Source: Paenibacillus sophorae
Lineage (GTDB): Bacteria; Bacillota; Bacilli; Paenibacillales; Paenibacillaceae
Assembly (NCBI RefSeq): GCF_018966525.1
Contig: NZ_CP076607.1
Span: forward strand, 496,001-560,000
Reading direction: 5' to 3'
Length of the DNA stretch: 64,000 nucleotides
The position numbers and the translations under genes were made by a program. Shown here piece by piece: positions 8,771 through 17,354 of the stretch. Position 1 is the first letter of the stretch; each line of letters starts with the position of its first letter. The notes under the pieces are model-generated. The model searched no databases and was not told the origin of the DNA. It saw nothing but the letters and a program-made list of their open reading frames with translations.

Positions 8771-8988
8771 GCGCTGATAACTTCCAAGTAAGCAGTCTTT
8801 TATTATTTTATTATTATTTTAGTAGTGTAAATTAGCTGATAGGCTGGCCAGCTTTATCATAAACTTGCAACTTGTGAATTCACTCACAAAACATGGTCTT
8901 TTCTTTTTACAAAATCGGATGGGAGGAAGGTAAGCAAGCGATCTGAAACGTACGGCAAATTATATCGTATAATGGGAGGAAAAGGTAC

Positions 8989-9780
8989 ATGAAATTGTTC
9001 TCTAATGGAAAAATCTCATCGGTTATCAAAATTACTTTGCTTGCTTGTATGGCACTTTTCTGGGCAAGCCCCGCATTTGCTAATGGAACAGACTCTAAAG
9101 GCGAATTGAAAAAAGAAATCACACAAATGAGCAACAGCGAATTTGATTCATGGATGGCCGACTACGTTGTTAAAAACAAAAATAAGGACATACAAGACAA
9201 GAAGAAAGAGCTTAAAGATTTAGGAGTAGAATTTACCGAATCACCAAAGAGTGATCTTGGAATTAGTATTATGTCGTCTGGGGGGTATCCCTCGGATGTA
9301 GATTTATCTGTTATTGGATCCAAAAGAACACAAGATATCTTCTGGAGAGTACAATCAATACTTATAATGACTAATACACTATGGGACTGCGGTTCACTTG
9401 ATTTACTTAGTGTTGAATGGGATCCGAATAGAGCAGCGTTCTACAGCTATAGCACGGATGGTAACTTTACTTCATTGCTAGACTATAGCAAAAGAGGAAG
9501 TGGAGCATTGCTTTTTAATGTTGAAGATAAAAGAATGTATGCGGGGGATTCTACTTATGGCGTAGCGTACGTTACGTTAAAGTCGGGTACTTCCGGTGAT
9601 CTGGAAATGGCAACTAAATATACGCATACTTATAATGATACGAGTGTTACATGGCAAGTTGGTTCCAATGTGGGATATTCCACAACAGGTCCATCGGGAG
9701 GTATTACGTACACACTTACAGGCTCAACTATTCCCGCAAACTGGTCCAAATCAGATGTCAACGCTGTAATTAATCCTTAA
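8989..9780 (+). CDS. Secreted protein of unknown function
   Basis: 263 residues with a clear signal peptide (hydrophobic core about residues 14-30, cleavage likely after SPAFA). The mature part starts with a charged, probably helical stretch (residues about 36-75, with KNKNKDIQDKKKELKDLG) and ends in a Gly/Ser/Thr-rich, probably beta-rich domain of about 170 residues. No catalytic motif is recognisable. GGGAGG 8 bp before the ATG supports the start. A perfect terminator follows. The gene has a slightly lower GC content than the surrounding chromosome and lies next to gene remnants, so acquisition by transfer is possible. Confidence 0.75.
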   Translation: MKLFSNGKISSVIKITLLACMALFWASPAFANGTDSKGELKKEITQMSNSEFDSWMADYVVKNKNKDIQDKKKELKDLGVEFTESPKSDLGISIMSSGGYPSDVDLSVIGSKRTQDIFWRVQSILIMTNTLWDCGSLDLLSVEWDPNRAAFYSYSTDGNFTSLLDYSKRGSGALLFNVEDKRMYAGDSTYGVAYVTLKSGTSGDLEMATKYTHTYNDTSVTWQVGSNVGYSTTGPSGGITYTLTGSTIPANWSKSDVNAVINP

Positions 9781-9781
9781 T

Positions 9782-9824
9782 AACAAATTCCCCCTTATTA
9801 TTATATAATAAGGGGGAATTGTTT
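9782..9824 (+). terminator. Strong rho-independent terminator
   Basis: AATTCCCCCTTATTA (9786-9800) and TAATAAGGGGGAATT (9806-9820) form a perfect 15-bp stem with a 5-nt loop, flanked by AACAA/TTGTT. It separates the secreted-protein gene from the small membrane protein gene. Confidence 0.9.
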
Positions 9825-9854
9825 AATAAATGCCTGATCTTATGGAGGTGCTGT

Positions 9855-10079
9855 GTGATAGGAGCAAAAAAAGAAAAGCTATACGGGATTCTTGCTGCAA
9901 CAGTTCTATTTTTAGTGCGGAATCCGTGGTCTGATGAAGTTATTAATAAAGTCTTTACTGGTTCAGTCTGGAGATTTATTCAAAGTACGGTTAATATTCT
10001 GTCTTTTGTTGGATTATGCTTTGTCACCTTTTTTTCAATACTACTTATTATCTCGGTGTTGACTAATGGGAAATCATAA
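9855..10079 (+). CDS. Small membrane protein of unknown function
   Basis: 74 residues when started at the GTG at 9855, which sits 6 bp after a GGAGG site; an upstream TTG has no ribosome site and lies inside the preceding terminator. The product has two hydrophobic segments (about residues 9-22 and 42-68) separated by a loop with NPWSDEVINKVF. I do not recognise the family. It follows the secreted-protein gene by about 75 bp but with a strong terminator between, so it may depend on readthrough or its own promoter. Confidence 0.6.
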   Translation: MIGAKKEKLYGILAATVLFLVRNPWSDEVINKVFTGSVWRFIQSTVNILSFVGLCFVTFFSILLIISVLTNGKS

Positions 10080-10118
10080 GAAAGAAAAGTCTGAGGATAT
10101 TATCAACTTCCTACTGTA

Positions 10119-10156
10119 AAGCGCTCTGTGTCGAAAGATCGTCGGAGCGTTTTTTC
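10119..10156 (+). terminator. Rho-independent terminator
   Basis: AGCGCTC pairs with GAGCGTT across TGTCG/CGTCG bases, followed by TTTTTT at 10150-10155. It ends the small membrane protein gene. Confidence 0.8.
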
Positions 10157-10565
10157 ATTTGTCATCGAGTGTAACTTAAAGTCAGAAAGTCAAGATCATT
10201 GCTCTCAACACCACAATTATAATAAAGGCTATAATCCAAGTCTTCGATTGATTTGTTTCCGGCTACGGCATATGTCGGATGACAAGAACATTTATACATA
10301 AATTATTATAAATAAGTTATTAGATTTTAAGCTGAGTATGAAAGTGGAAATGCTATAAGCATCCCCCCGAGGGGGGATTTGGCGTTTCAGCGTAAGTGGT
10401 TACGACGCGTTCCGGAAAGAAAACGGAAAGTTGGAGTAGCATCTGACCCCAGTTCTGGACACGGCCCGTGGCCAGATTAACGGTCGATAAAGACAGTCCT
10501 TGAGTACCCGTTTTTACAGGATCATAGTTTGTATACACACCCTAGTGCTGCCTGAATTAGAACAT
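10157..10565. other. Intergenic region with a possible gene remnant
   Basis: About 400 bp with no intact gene. On the minus strand 10353-10538 an open frame encodes a soluble-looking stretch (GTQGLSLSTVNLATGRVQNW and following) without a ribosome site. It could be the tail of a lost gene, but I cannot name the family. A palindrome ATCCCCCC-GA-GGGGGGAT lies at 10361-10378 just at its end. Confidence 0.3.
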
Positions 10566-11273
10566 TCATTCTTTATCAATGGGTTTATCGATGCCATCTT
10601 CATAAAAATCAAAGACTAGTTGTTGTTGTGTTCCTCTTACGGCATAGAACACGTCGGATATCCGTTTCCCCTTGCGTCGGAGTTCGTTTTCCAACCATTC
10701 CTTGGTCAATCCGTTACTCTCCAGATTTTTTTCTATAAGCACTCCATCCATTACCAGTTCAACCGGAAAATTTTGGGCGTTCGGGCGAAGCTTCAAATCC
10801 TTTTTGGTTACATATTGATGCTCGTCTTTCTTTAATACCGACACCGTTCCGTTATCCTCAAGAACAGCATATCTTACTTCCTCTATGTTAAAAATTCCTT
10901 TTCCCCTCAATGCCTGATCCAATGAATCCATAGTATATCTTACACTTCTCATGTTATCTTCAAGAATTTTCCCGCCTTCAATAAGTATGGTTGGAGAGCC
11001 CGATATCCAGCTTCTCATTTTGCGGCTCTTCAAGGCAATGACGGATAAAAGAATGGATGTAATGGTAATGACAATGAGCGACAATGCCACATGTGACCAT
11101 TGCAGTTTATCATTGAACGCCAAGTTAGCCGTAATGGACCCAATTGTAATACCAGTCACAAAATCATGAAACGTCATGTTCGAAATCGTCTGTTTACCGA
11201 GTATTTTGGCTGCTAATAATAGCAGCAAAACAGCAAAAATGGTGCGAAATAGAATATCTAAATAGGCGTGCAT
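10566..11273 (-). CDS. DUF421 family membrane protein (YetF/YcaP-like)
   Basis: 235 residues from the ATG at 11273, placed 8 bp after GGAGGG; a TTG six codons earlier overlaps that site. Three N-terminal membrane helices are followed by a cytoplasmic domain. The family signatures LLAAKILGKQTISNMTFHDF and VTGITIGSITANLA are present, as is ILIEGGKILEDNMR in the soluble domain. DUF421 proteins are common in spore formers; their biochemical function is not established. The gene diverges from the MerR regulator at 11400, but the operator there faces the MerR gene. Confidence 0.85.
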   Translation of the reverse strand: MHAYLDILFRTIFAVLLLLLAAKILGKQTISNMTFHDFVTGITIGSITANLAFNDKLQWSHVALSLIVITITSILLSVIALKSRKMRSWISGSPTILIEGGKILEDNMRSVRYTMDSLDQALRGKGIFNIEEVRYAVLEDNGTVSVLKKDEHQYVTKKDLKLRPNAQNFPVELVMDGVLIEKNLESNGLTKEWLENELRRKGKRISDVFYAVRGTQQQLVFDFYEDGIDKPIDKE

Positions 11274-11356
11274 CTCATGATCCCCCTCCAACTCTCATTA
11301 TTTCCATACCGAGTTGAAAGAAAACATGGATCACCGAACAAGGATTGTTAAAGCTC

Positions 11357-11387
11357 TTGCTCATTACGTTACGTAATGAAATACAAT
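11357..11387 (+). promoter_or_regulatory. MerR-type promoter with palindromic operator
   Basis: A -10 TACAAT (11382-11387) is separated by 19 bp from a weak -35 TTGCTC (11357-11362). The spacer holds a perfect 17-bp palindrome, CATTACGT-T-ACGTAATG (11362-11378). A 19-bp spacer with a dyad in it is the hallmark of promoters activated by MerR regulators through DNA distortion, so the adjacent MerR gene is probably autoregulated. Confidence 0.75.
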
Positions 11388-11399
11388 GGGGAATAGGAG

Positions 11400-12218
11400 G
11401 TGGGACGCATAGACAACACAAATAAAACCTATTTGGTCGGCGAACTGGCCGCGGCAACCGGTGTAACTGTACGAACCCTTCAGCACTACGACAATATCGG
11501 GCTTTTGCCGACACCCGGCCGTACCGATGGCGGACGGCGTTATTATACCGAGAAAGACATGCTCTGTTTAGAACAGATCATCTTTTACAAATCTTTAGGA
11601 CTTTCCTTAAAAGAAATACGTGACAAGGTGGTTAAGCGCCCCTCGTTATCTCAAATCAAGCAAATACTGAATGAGCATGAGCTAGTACTCTATAAAAAAA
11701 TGGAAGACGCGCATGCAAGCATTGCTGCAATCGAGGCATGCCGGACGGCCATCGCTGCGGGAAACTACCCGTCATGGCAGCTGTTGACCGGGTTTATCCG
11801 AACCTTACAGAACAGCAGTCTGATCGATTGGGGCCAATACACGTTTAATGACGCCCAGAAGGAAATCCTCGGCAAACGATTTGCCAACGAACAAGACGCC
11901 TTCGATTTGTATCATACATGGAGAGTGCTGGCCTTGAAAGCCGTGACTCTTGCCAAGTCCGGGGCGTCACCGGATGATCCGGCTGCGCAAGAATTGGCCG
12001 CTGACTTGTGGAAAATGGTCATGGAGGTAACCGAAGGCGATGCCGATCAAATCCATGTTTTTGCACAGGTTCAAGGAGATCGGGCATCATGGCCTGAAGG
12101 AGACCGCGATCTCATGGATGCGTCACAAGCCTTTATCGACCTGGCTGTAAAGCACTATTTAGCGTCCAGATCCTCAGACATCGATGAACACAGAGGGGGT
12201 TCGAAAATAAATGAATAA
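11400..12218 (+). CDS. MerR family transcriptional regulator
   Basis: 272 residues. The N-terminal winged helix-turn-helix is clear: LVGELAAATGVTVRTLQHYD, then NIGLLPTPGRTDGGRRYYTEKD, and SLGLSLKEIRDKV. A dimerisation helix follows, then a helical C-terminal domain of about 170 residues reminiscent of TipA-type effector domains. The annotated GTG start is very close to the AGGAGG site; the site's spacing would better suit the ATA at 11409 or a TTG near 11430, so the exact start is uncertain. It overlaps the broken fucosidase gene by 8 bp, indicating they were co-translated. Confidence 0.85.
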   Translation: MGRIDNTNKTYLVGELAAATGVTVRTLQHYDNIGLLPTPGRTDGGRRYYTEKDMLCLEQIIFYKSLGLSLKEIRDKVVKRPSLSQIKQILNEHELVLYKKMEDAHASIAAIEACRTAIAAGNYPSWQLLTGFIRTLQNSSLIDWGQYTFNDAQKEILGKRFANEQDAFDLYHTWRVLALKAVTLAKSGASPDDPAAQELAADLWKMVMEVTEGDADQIHVFAQVQGDRASWPEGDRDLMDASQAFIDLAVKHYLASRSSDIDEHRGGSKINE

Positions 12219-13294
12219 TACAACCTATCAACCAACCAAGGAGTCCCTGAATACTCATCCGGTTCCAGAATGGTTCGAAGATGCTAAGTTCGGAGTGTTT
12301 ATCCATTGGGGACTATATTCTATTCCTGGTTTTGCACCCTTAGGTAGTTTAGCGGAGACTTTGAAGACCGATTATGATCGGGCAATGCTAAACTACCCCT
12401 ATGCTGAAGGCTATTGGAATGCGATCAAGGACCCTAATACACCATCCGCTCAATACCATAAAGAGAAGTATGGCAGCATGCCCTACCAGGGATTTAAACA
12501 GATGTTCATAGATGGACTGAAAAAATGGGACCCTTCCGCTTGGGCAAAAATTTTCAGCGACGCCGGCGCAAAATACGTAGTGATCGTTTCCAAACACCAT
12601 GACGGTTATTGCCTATGGCCTACTGAGGTTAAAAATCCGCATGAGCAGGACTGGTTTAGCAAACGTGACATTATAGGTGAATTAGCTGAAGCTGTCCGAA
12701 AGGAAGGCATGCGCTTTGGCATATACTATTCGGGCGGAATTGACTGGACGTTTCGGCGAAGAATTTCAAGGACGTTTATGGATTATTCGTTCTCCACACC
12801 TGGCGGTGATTATCCGGCATACGCCGATGCCCAAGTCCGTGAGCTGATAGAGCGGTATCATCCGGATATTTTATGGAACGATATCTGCTGGCCGACCAAT
12901 CAGGATGCTATTCCGTTTGTTTGCCTACTATTATGACGTTGTTCCTGATGGTGTAGTAAATGACCGATGGAAACATGCAAGTTCGAGCAGCAAGTTCATG
13001 AGCCTAAAACCTGTACGGGCAGCGCTCGACATCATGATCAAGGCAGCCGTCACCGAGACAGGAGAGGCTATCCGATTTACGACAAAGGACAATAATCTTT
13101 ACCTGATGGTCCTTGGCAAGCTCAGCGGATCGAAAATAAAAGTAAAAGAAGTATTCTTAGATGGCGAGGCACGCCTTCTTGCTGATGGCAGTCCGGTAAT
13201 GATAGAACGAGACGGCGACGACATGGTCCTTACCTTTACACGGCAGCTTGATCATCTATTTGTACCTGTTGTCCTTATACAGAGTATGCGATAG
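12211..13294 (+). pseudogene. Broken GH29 alpha-L-fucosidase
   Basis: The first 230 codons are a good GH29 catalytic-domain N-terminus (EWFEDAKFGVFIHWGLYSIP, AKYVVIVSKHHDGYCLWPT, DIIGELAEAVRKEGMRFGIYY). The frame is lost near 12910-12920 and picked up one frame over at FAYYYDVVPDGVVNDRW. Immediately after NDRW the sequence jumps to a C-terminal region (VRAALDIMIKAAV onward), so the middle of the enzyme, including the usual GDYTTPEY-like region, is deleted. A frameshift plus an internal deletion make an active enzyme impossible. GH29 enzymes remove terminal alpha-L-fucose. Confidence 0.85.
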
Positions 13295-13307
13295 GTTAAC
13301 ACAGTTC

Positions 13308-13333
13308 TGCTCCAGCAGTCATCTGCTGGAGCA
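13308..13333. terminator. Hairpin between convergent genes
   Basis: TGCTCCAGCAG and CTGCTGGAGCA form a perfect 11-bp stem with a TCAT loop between the fucosidase pseudogene and the convergent ABC operon. T runs are weak on both sides. Confidence 0.6.
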
Positions 13334-13358
13334 TTCTGCATTTAGGGTGATTTACCGT

Positions 13359-14447
13359 TTAAACTCCCATTTCTTCATGCTTGAAAATTTTACAGCTGTC
13401 GCTCGGAAGATGTACAAACAACCTTTGTCCAATGGCAATATCGGACTGTTTATTCAGATAAAACCGGATGGTTGTCCCTTTAACGTCAACCATGCACTCT
13501 TTTTTTTCTCCTGAAAATACGATATTCCGTACTTCCCCTTGAAGTGTATTTTCTTCGGTGGAACCTTCATTGCCGATTTGAATATCCTCAGGCCGAATAA
13601 AAATGATTACTTTATCGCCTTTTTGTATTTCATCCTGTTTTACTACTCCTCTTAATTGAAAACCATCCATTTGAATGGACGCGTACCCGTTATCTTTGTC
13701 CACACATTGTCCGACAATTTTATTAGATACACCAACAAAGTCTGCTACAAAAGGTGTTTGCGGTTCATTATATATTTCAAGAGGCGTCCCTAGTTGCTGA
13801 ATGACTCCGTTCTTCATCACAGCAATTCGATCCGACAAGGTAAGGGCCTCTTCCTGGTCGTGAGTGACATAAATCGAAGTAAATTTTAATTTATCTTTTA
13901 AATTCATAATTTCAAATCTTAATTCTTCTCTCAATTTAGCGTCCAAATTCGAAAGCGGCTCGTCAAATAACACGACTTTAGGCTGATAGATCAATGCCCT
14001 TGCCAATCCAACCCTCTGCTGCTGTCCCCCGGATAATTCTCGCGGATATCGCTTGGCCAGATGATCCAACTGGACCAGACGCAGCATTTCCATCACTTTG
14101 ACTTTACGTTCCTTTTTATTTTCTTTGCGGATTTTCAGCGGGAATTCTACGATCTCAAAAACAGTCATATGCGGAAAAAGAGCAAAATTTTGAAACACCA
14201 AACCGATTTCTCGTTTATGTGACGGAACATGCGTCAAATTATTGCCTCTGATATGGATTTCTCCGCTTTCCGGTGTCAAGCTGCCTGTAATCATGTTCAG
14301 CGTGGTTGATTTCCCGCAGCCGCTCGAGCCGAGAAGCGTCAGTATTTCTCCCTGATAAATGTCCAAATTCAGTTGATTCACTACCGTTACGTGGCCGAAT
14401 TTTTTTGTAATATTTTTCAATGAAATCATGACTTTCTTATCTATCAT
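13359..14447 (-). CDS. ABC importer ATP-binding protein (PotA/FbpC/UgpC class)
   Basis: 362 residues. Walker A LGSSGCGKSTT, Q-loop region VFQNFALFPHM, signature LSGGQQQR, Walker B VVLFDEPLSNLDAKLRE and the switch histidine in VTHDQEEAL are all intact. A C-terminal TOBE-like domain (from about residue 240) is typical of the spermidine/iron/glycerophosphate importer class. It overlaps the upstream permease by 4 bp (ATGA) and is the last gene of an operon that begins with the GlpP-like antiterminator at 20230. It energises uptake of the ligand bound by the lipoprotein at 16177-17340. Confidence 0.93.
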   Translation of the reverse strand: MIDKKVMISLKNITKKFGHVTVVNQLNLDIYQGEILTLLGSSGCGKSTTLNMITGSLTPESGEIHIRGNNLTHVPSHKREIGLVFQNFALFPHMTVFEIVEFPLKIRKENKKERKVKVMEMLRLVQLDHLAKRYPRELSGGQQQRVGLARALIYQPKVVLFDEPLSNLDAKLREELRFEIMNLKDKLKFTSIYVTHDQEEALTLSDRIAVMKNGVIQQLGTPLEIYNEPQTPFVADFVGVSNKIVGQCVDKDNGYASIQMDGFQLRGVVKQDEIQKGDKVIIFIRPEDIQIGNEGSTEENTLQGEVRNIVFSGEKKECMVDVKGTTIRFYLNKQSDIAIGQRLFVHLPSDSCKIFKHEEMGV

Positions 14448-15280
14448 AAACCTTTCACTCCTCCGCTTAAATTTTCCGGCTTGATTTGTTTCACGATTAC
14501 ACCAAGGATGAGGATGGAAGGGATGAGCAGAATAACGGAAATCGCGCTGGCTACCTCTTTATAGCCGTCTCCGATGGAAAGATACGTCTGTATCGGCAAA
14601 GTCACCGTCTGTGGGCCGTAAGTCATCATGCTTAAAGTAAATTCGTTAAAGGAAGTTACAAATACGAAAATTACCGCCGCCAAGATTCCGGGCATGGACA
14701 TAGGGATAACCAAATATAGAAATCTCTGAAACCAATTGGCCCCGCAAACGCCGCCCGCGTCGATAACCCTTTGCTCCAAAGCCTCAAATGTAGCGGACAT
14801 AATCAATACCACATAAGGAATGGTAATGGTGGAATGCGCAAGAGCCACACCGAAATGAGTGTTAATCAGATCCAATGTATAAAATATTTTGGCGGTTCCG
14901 AGCGCGTAAGTTAATTCCGGTATCATTCTAGGGAGCAGGTTCAGGGCGATCAGCAGCTCCTTTGCCCGCAGCTTTCTTTTTCCTATAGCCCATGCAGTAG
15001 GAACTCCGATTAACAAACTGATGACTATCGTTAATGCGGCAATTATAAAACTATTCATCGTGACCTGCATCAGATCCGTCATCTGAAAAGCCCACTCGAA
15101 CCATCGTATGCCCCATGACTCCGGCAGCCATCTGGCGCCGAACCAGCCTTCTCCGAAAGCGGACACGATGATGACGGCAAACGGCGATAAAATAAACAAG
15201 GCAAATCCCAAAAGGAACGCGTAAATCACGACTTTCTTTCCAGTCCGGACAGCCCGAATGCTATGAGTAATCGGATTCAT
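14444..15280 (-). CDS. ABC importer permease, second subunit
   Basis: 278 residues, six membrane helices, with a BPD_transp_1 signature around EALEQRVIDAGGVCGANWFQ (EAA loop, contact to the ATPase). It resembles the PotC/PhnV-type permeases. It ends 4 bp inside the ATPase gene and starts immediately beside the stop of the first permease, so translation is coupled throughout. Confidence 0.92.
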   Translation of the reverse strand: MNPITHSIRAVRTGKKVVIYAFLLGFALFILSPFAVIIVSAFGEGWFGARWLPESWGIRWFEWAFQMTDLMQVTMNSFIIAALTIVISLLIGVPTAWAIGKRKLRAKELLIALNLLPRMIPELTYALGTAKIFYTLDLINTHFGVALAHSTITIPYVVLIMSATFEALEQRVIDAGGVCGANWFQRFLYLVIPMSMPGILAAVIFVFVTSFNEFTLSMMTYGPQTVTLPIQTYLSIGDGYKEVASAISVILLIPSILILGVIVKQIKPENLSGGVKGL

Positions 15281-16117
15281 TTATGCCGCGCTCCTTTTCT
15301 TAGTCAATTTAAAGTAAATCAAGATAAAAATAATCTCGAGAATTCCCATAATAATGGCTAAAGCGCTGGCTTTGGACCAGTTATTAAACACACCTGCTTC
15401 CGTATAAATCGCAACGGTCAGGGGTCTGTAATTTCCACCGGCAATCAGCGGAACATTAAAGGCGCCGAAAGCAAGCAGAAAGGTCATCACCGAGCCGGAG
15501 CGGATACCGCTTATGCTTAAAGGCAAAGTAATATATCTGAACACTTCAAAAGGTTTAGCCCCGGTAATCGTAGCCGCTTGCTCTACGTTCCGGTCGATTC
15601 CTTCTATCGATGATAATGTCATCAGAATCGTATGAGGGGAATAAAGCCATGCATAAAATAGGATCAAACCATAAAGCGTGTAATTGATTTTCAGCGGTTC
15701 ATCGATAAACGGCAGCACTTGCATAAGAAACAAATTGACCCAACCGTTCTTGTCCCAGACGATCAGCAGGCCGAGAGCACTGATTAACGCTAGTACCGTT
15801 AACGGCAGTAAAATCAATAAACGGATGAATGTATGGCCTTTTACCCGTTTCCTTAAGATTAGAGCCAGCGGTAAGGCGATAAGAACGGAAAGGATCGTTG
15901 TGGAAATGGCCAAAATAAAGGTAATGCCGATAACGTTCCAATACTTTGCCGAACTTAGTAAATCGATATAGTTCTGAAGGGAATAACCGGTATGATTGCT
16001 TATCGTTAAGCTGTTCATGAAGGTTATGCACAGCGGATAAATAAAGAGGCCGATGAAAAAGACTAGCCCGGGAAATAGAAGCAATAAGGTGAGCAAATTG
16101 TCTTTTTTAAATTGCAT
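15281..16117 (-). CDS. ABC importer permease, first subunit
   Basis: 278 residues with six membrane helices and the EAA-loop segment NVEQAATITGAKPFEVFRYI. It is of the PotB/PhnU type. It is separated from the binding-protein gene by 59 bp that contain a hairpin, and it lacks an obvious ribosome site of its own. Confidence 0.9.
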   Translation of the reverse strand: MQFKKDNLLTLLLLFPGLVFFIGLFIYPLCITFMNSLTISNHTGYSLQNYIDLLSSAKYWNVIGITFILAISTTILSVLIALPLALILRKRVKGHTFIRLLILLPLTVLALISALGLLIVWDKNGWVNLFLMQVLPFIDEPLKINYTLYGLILFYAWLYSPHTILMTLSSIEGIDRNVEQAATITGAKPFEVFRYITLPLSISGIRSGSVMTFLLAFGAFNVPLIAGGNYRPLTVAIYTEAGVFNNWSKASALAIIMGILEIIFILIYFKLTKKRSAA

Positions 16118-16124
16118 GATATGA

Positions 16125-16157
16125 AAATGAGGAATCCTGATGAGGGATTCCTCATTT
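16125..16157 (-). promoter_or_regulatory. Intercistronic hairpin after the binding-protein gene
   Basis: AAATGAGGAATCC (16125-16137) and GGATTCCTCATTT (16145-16157) form a perfect 13-bp stem. On the minus strand only a short T stretch follows. Such hairpins often protect the binding-protein message or reduce downstream transcription, so that the binding protein is made in excess. Confidence 0.55.
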
Positions 16158-16176
16158 CTTTCACCTCCAACTGGAA

Positions 16177-17340
16177 TTACTTAACCAAATCCATGCCTTT
16201 TTCTTTTAAGAACGTGTAAGCTTCATTATTATTCAATGGAATTCTGGATTTCTTAACCACGTCCCATGACGGCACGTTATTCCATACCGTTTGAGGAACT
16301 TTGTCGTATTTATTGATTCCCATATAGATCCACAGCGTTTCCATCATTTTCACCTGCGTTTCTTCCGAAAGCATCCAGTTTACAAACTTAGCAGCCAGCT
16401 CTTTCTGACTGTCAGGCGCGTTAGACGGTATCGCTAAATAAGCTGCACCGCCATAATGGCCGCTTGGGAAAAAGGTGGATTTTACGGATTTAGGAAGCAA
16501 GCCTTGGTCTCTCGACCAGAGTGTATAGTCAATTGCATATTCGGTAATCCAAACATCCTCAGAGGCAAATTGCTGGAACAATACCGGCGGTTCAGAAGCT
16601 AAAGGCTTAAAGAACGCCTTCGAGAATTCGCTGAATTTATTGATGCCGTTCGTCCATTCGGTTGTTTTTTGTAAAGTTTCAAAAGGCTTGGAGAAGTCTA
16701 CTCCGTAACCGAGAAGAATATCGCGCTGCATGATTCTTCCTCCGCCGGACTTTGCGTCCGAACGGATCATACCGATGTGGCCGGCCCATTCGCCCCGTCT
16801 TTCATAAAATTCATCCCATGATTTAGGAGGATTCTTGATTTTATCGGAGTTGTACAAGATTCCAAATTGATCGTGCCAGAAAGGAACCGCTTTACCGTTC
16901 GTTGCAATTCCTAAGGCATCCTTTAATTCACTAGGCTCAACCAGCGAAATATTGGGGATTTCCGGGTTGTTTTCAAGCGTTTCAAAAGGGATTCCCGCTT
17001 CAATCATATTGCCGATGCCATCCGGCTTTAACAACAGCACGTCGATATCGCCTTCACCTTGTTTCTGAGCGGATAATCTTTGCTGAATTTCAGCCCCGGA
17101 CCCAGTGACATAGTTAATTTTGATGCCCAATTCGCTTGATGCTTTTGGAATCATCTCGCTAAAAAACTTTTGCGTGTTTGCTCCGCCTGCGGTATCGATA
17201 AATGTAATGGATTGGTTTTGGGGCTCAGGAGACGGGTTACTTGCATTGTCTTTAGTGCTTTCGGCAGGACTGCTTGAACAACCGGCAATCAAAGATACAC
17301 TTAATGTCATAATTGCGCACAGCTTCAGCATGGATTTCAT
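16177..17340 (-). CDS. Substrate-binding lipoprotein of ABC importer
   Basis: 387 residues. The signal peptide ends in a lipobox, LIAGC, with the lipidated cysteine near residue 21, followed by a Ser/Asn/Pro-rich linker. The body is a family 1 extracellular solute-binding protein (QSITFIDTAGGANTQKFF at the start of the fold, AVPFWHDQFGILYN in the hinge region, AAKFVNWMLSEETQVKMME near the end). The sequence resembles binding proteins for polyamines, iron or phosphonates but does not settle the ligand. Given the GlpP-type regulator and two phosphate-ester hydrolases upstream, an organophosphate is my preferred guess. Confidence 0.88.
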   Translation of the reverse strand: MKSMLKLCAIMTLSVSLIAGCSSSPAESTKDNASNPSPEPQNQSITFIDTAGGANTQKFFSEMIPKASSELGIKINYVTGSGAEIQQRLSAQKQGEGDIDVLLLKPDGIGNMIEAGIPFETLENNPEIPNISLVEPSELKDALGIATNGKAVPFWHDQFGILYNSDKIKNPPKSWDEFYERRGEWAGHIGMIRSDAKSGGGRIMQRDILLGYGVDFSKPFETLQKTTEWTNGINKFSEFSKAFFKPLASEPPVLFQQFASEDVWITEYAIDYTLWSRDQGLLPKSVKSTFFPSGHYGGAAYLAIPSNAPDSQKELAAKFVNWMLSEETQVKMMETLWIYMGINKYDKVPQTVWNNVPSWDVVKKSRIPLNNNEAYTFLKEKGMDLVK

Positions 17341-17354
17341 ATTTATCTTCTCCT

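Larger units (their letters stand above)
8309..8988. other. AT-rich intergenic region with two inverted repeats
   Basis: 680 bp without a convincing gene. It contains two strong inverted repeats (described separately at 8652 and 8725) and is otherwise AT-rich. It presumably carries the promoter and long leader of the secreted protein gene at 8989, whose ribosome site is GGGAGG at 8973-8980. Confidence 0.5.

Noticed and set aside
10361..10378. ATCCCCCC-GA-GGGGGGAT palindrome as a terminator
   Set aside because: The loop would be only two bases and no T run follows on either strand.
10353..10538. 61-codon minus-strand ORF as a real gene
   Set aside because: No ribosome site; at best a remnant, kept only within the intergenic description.
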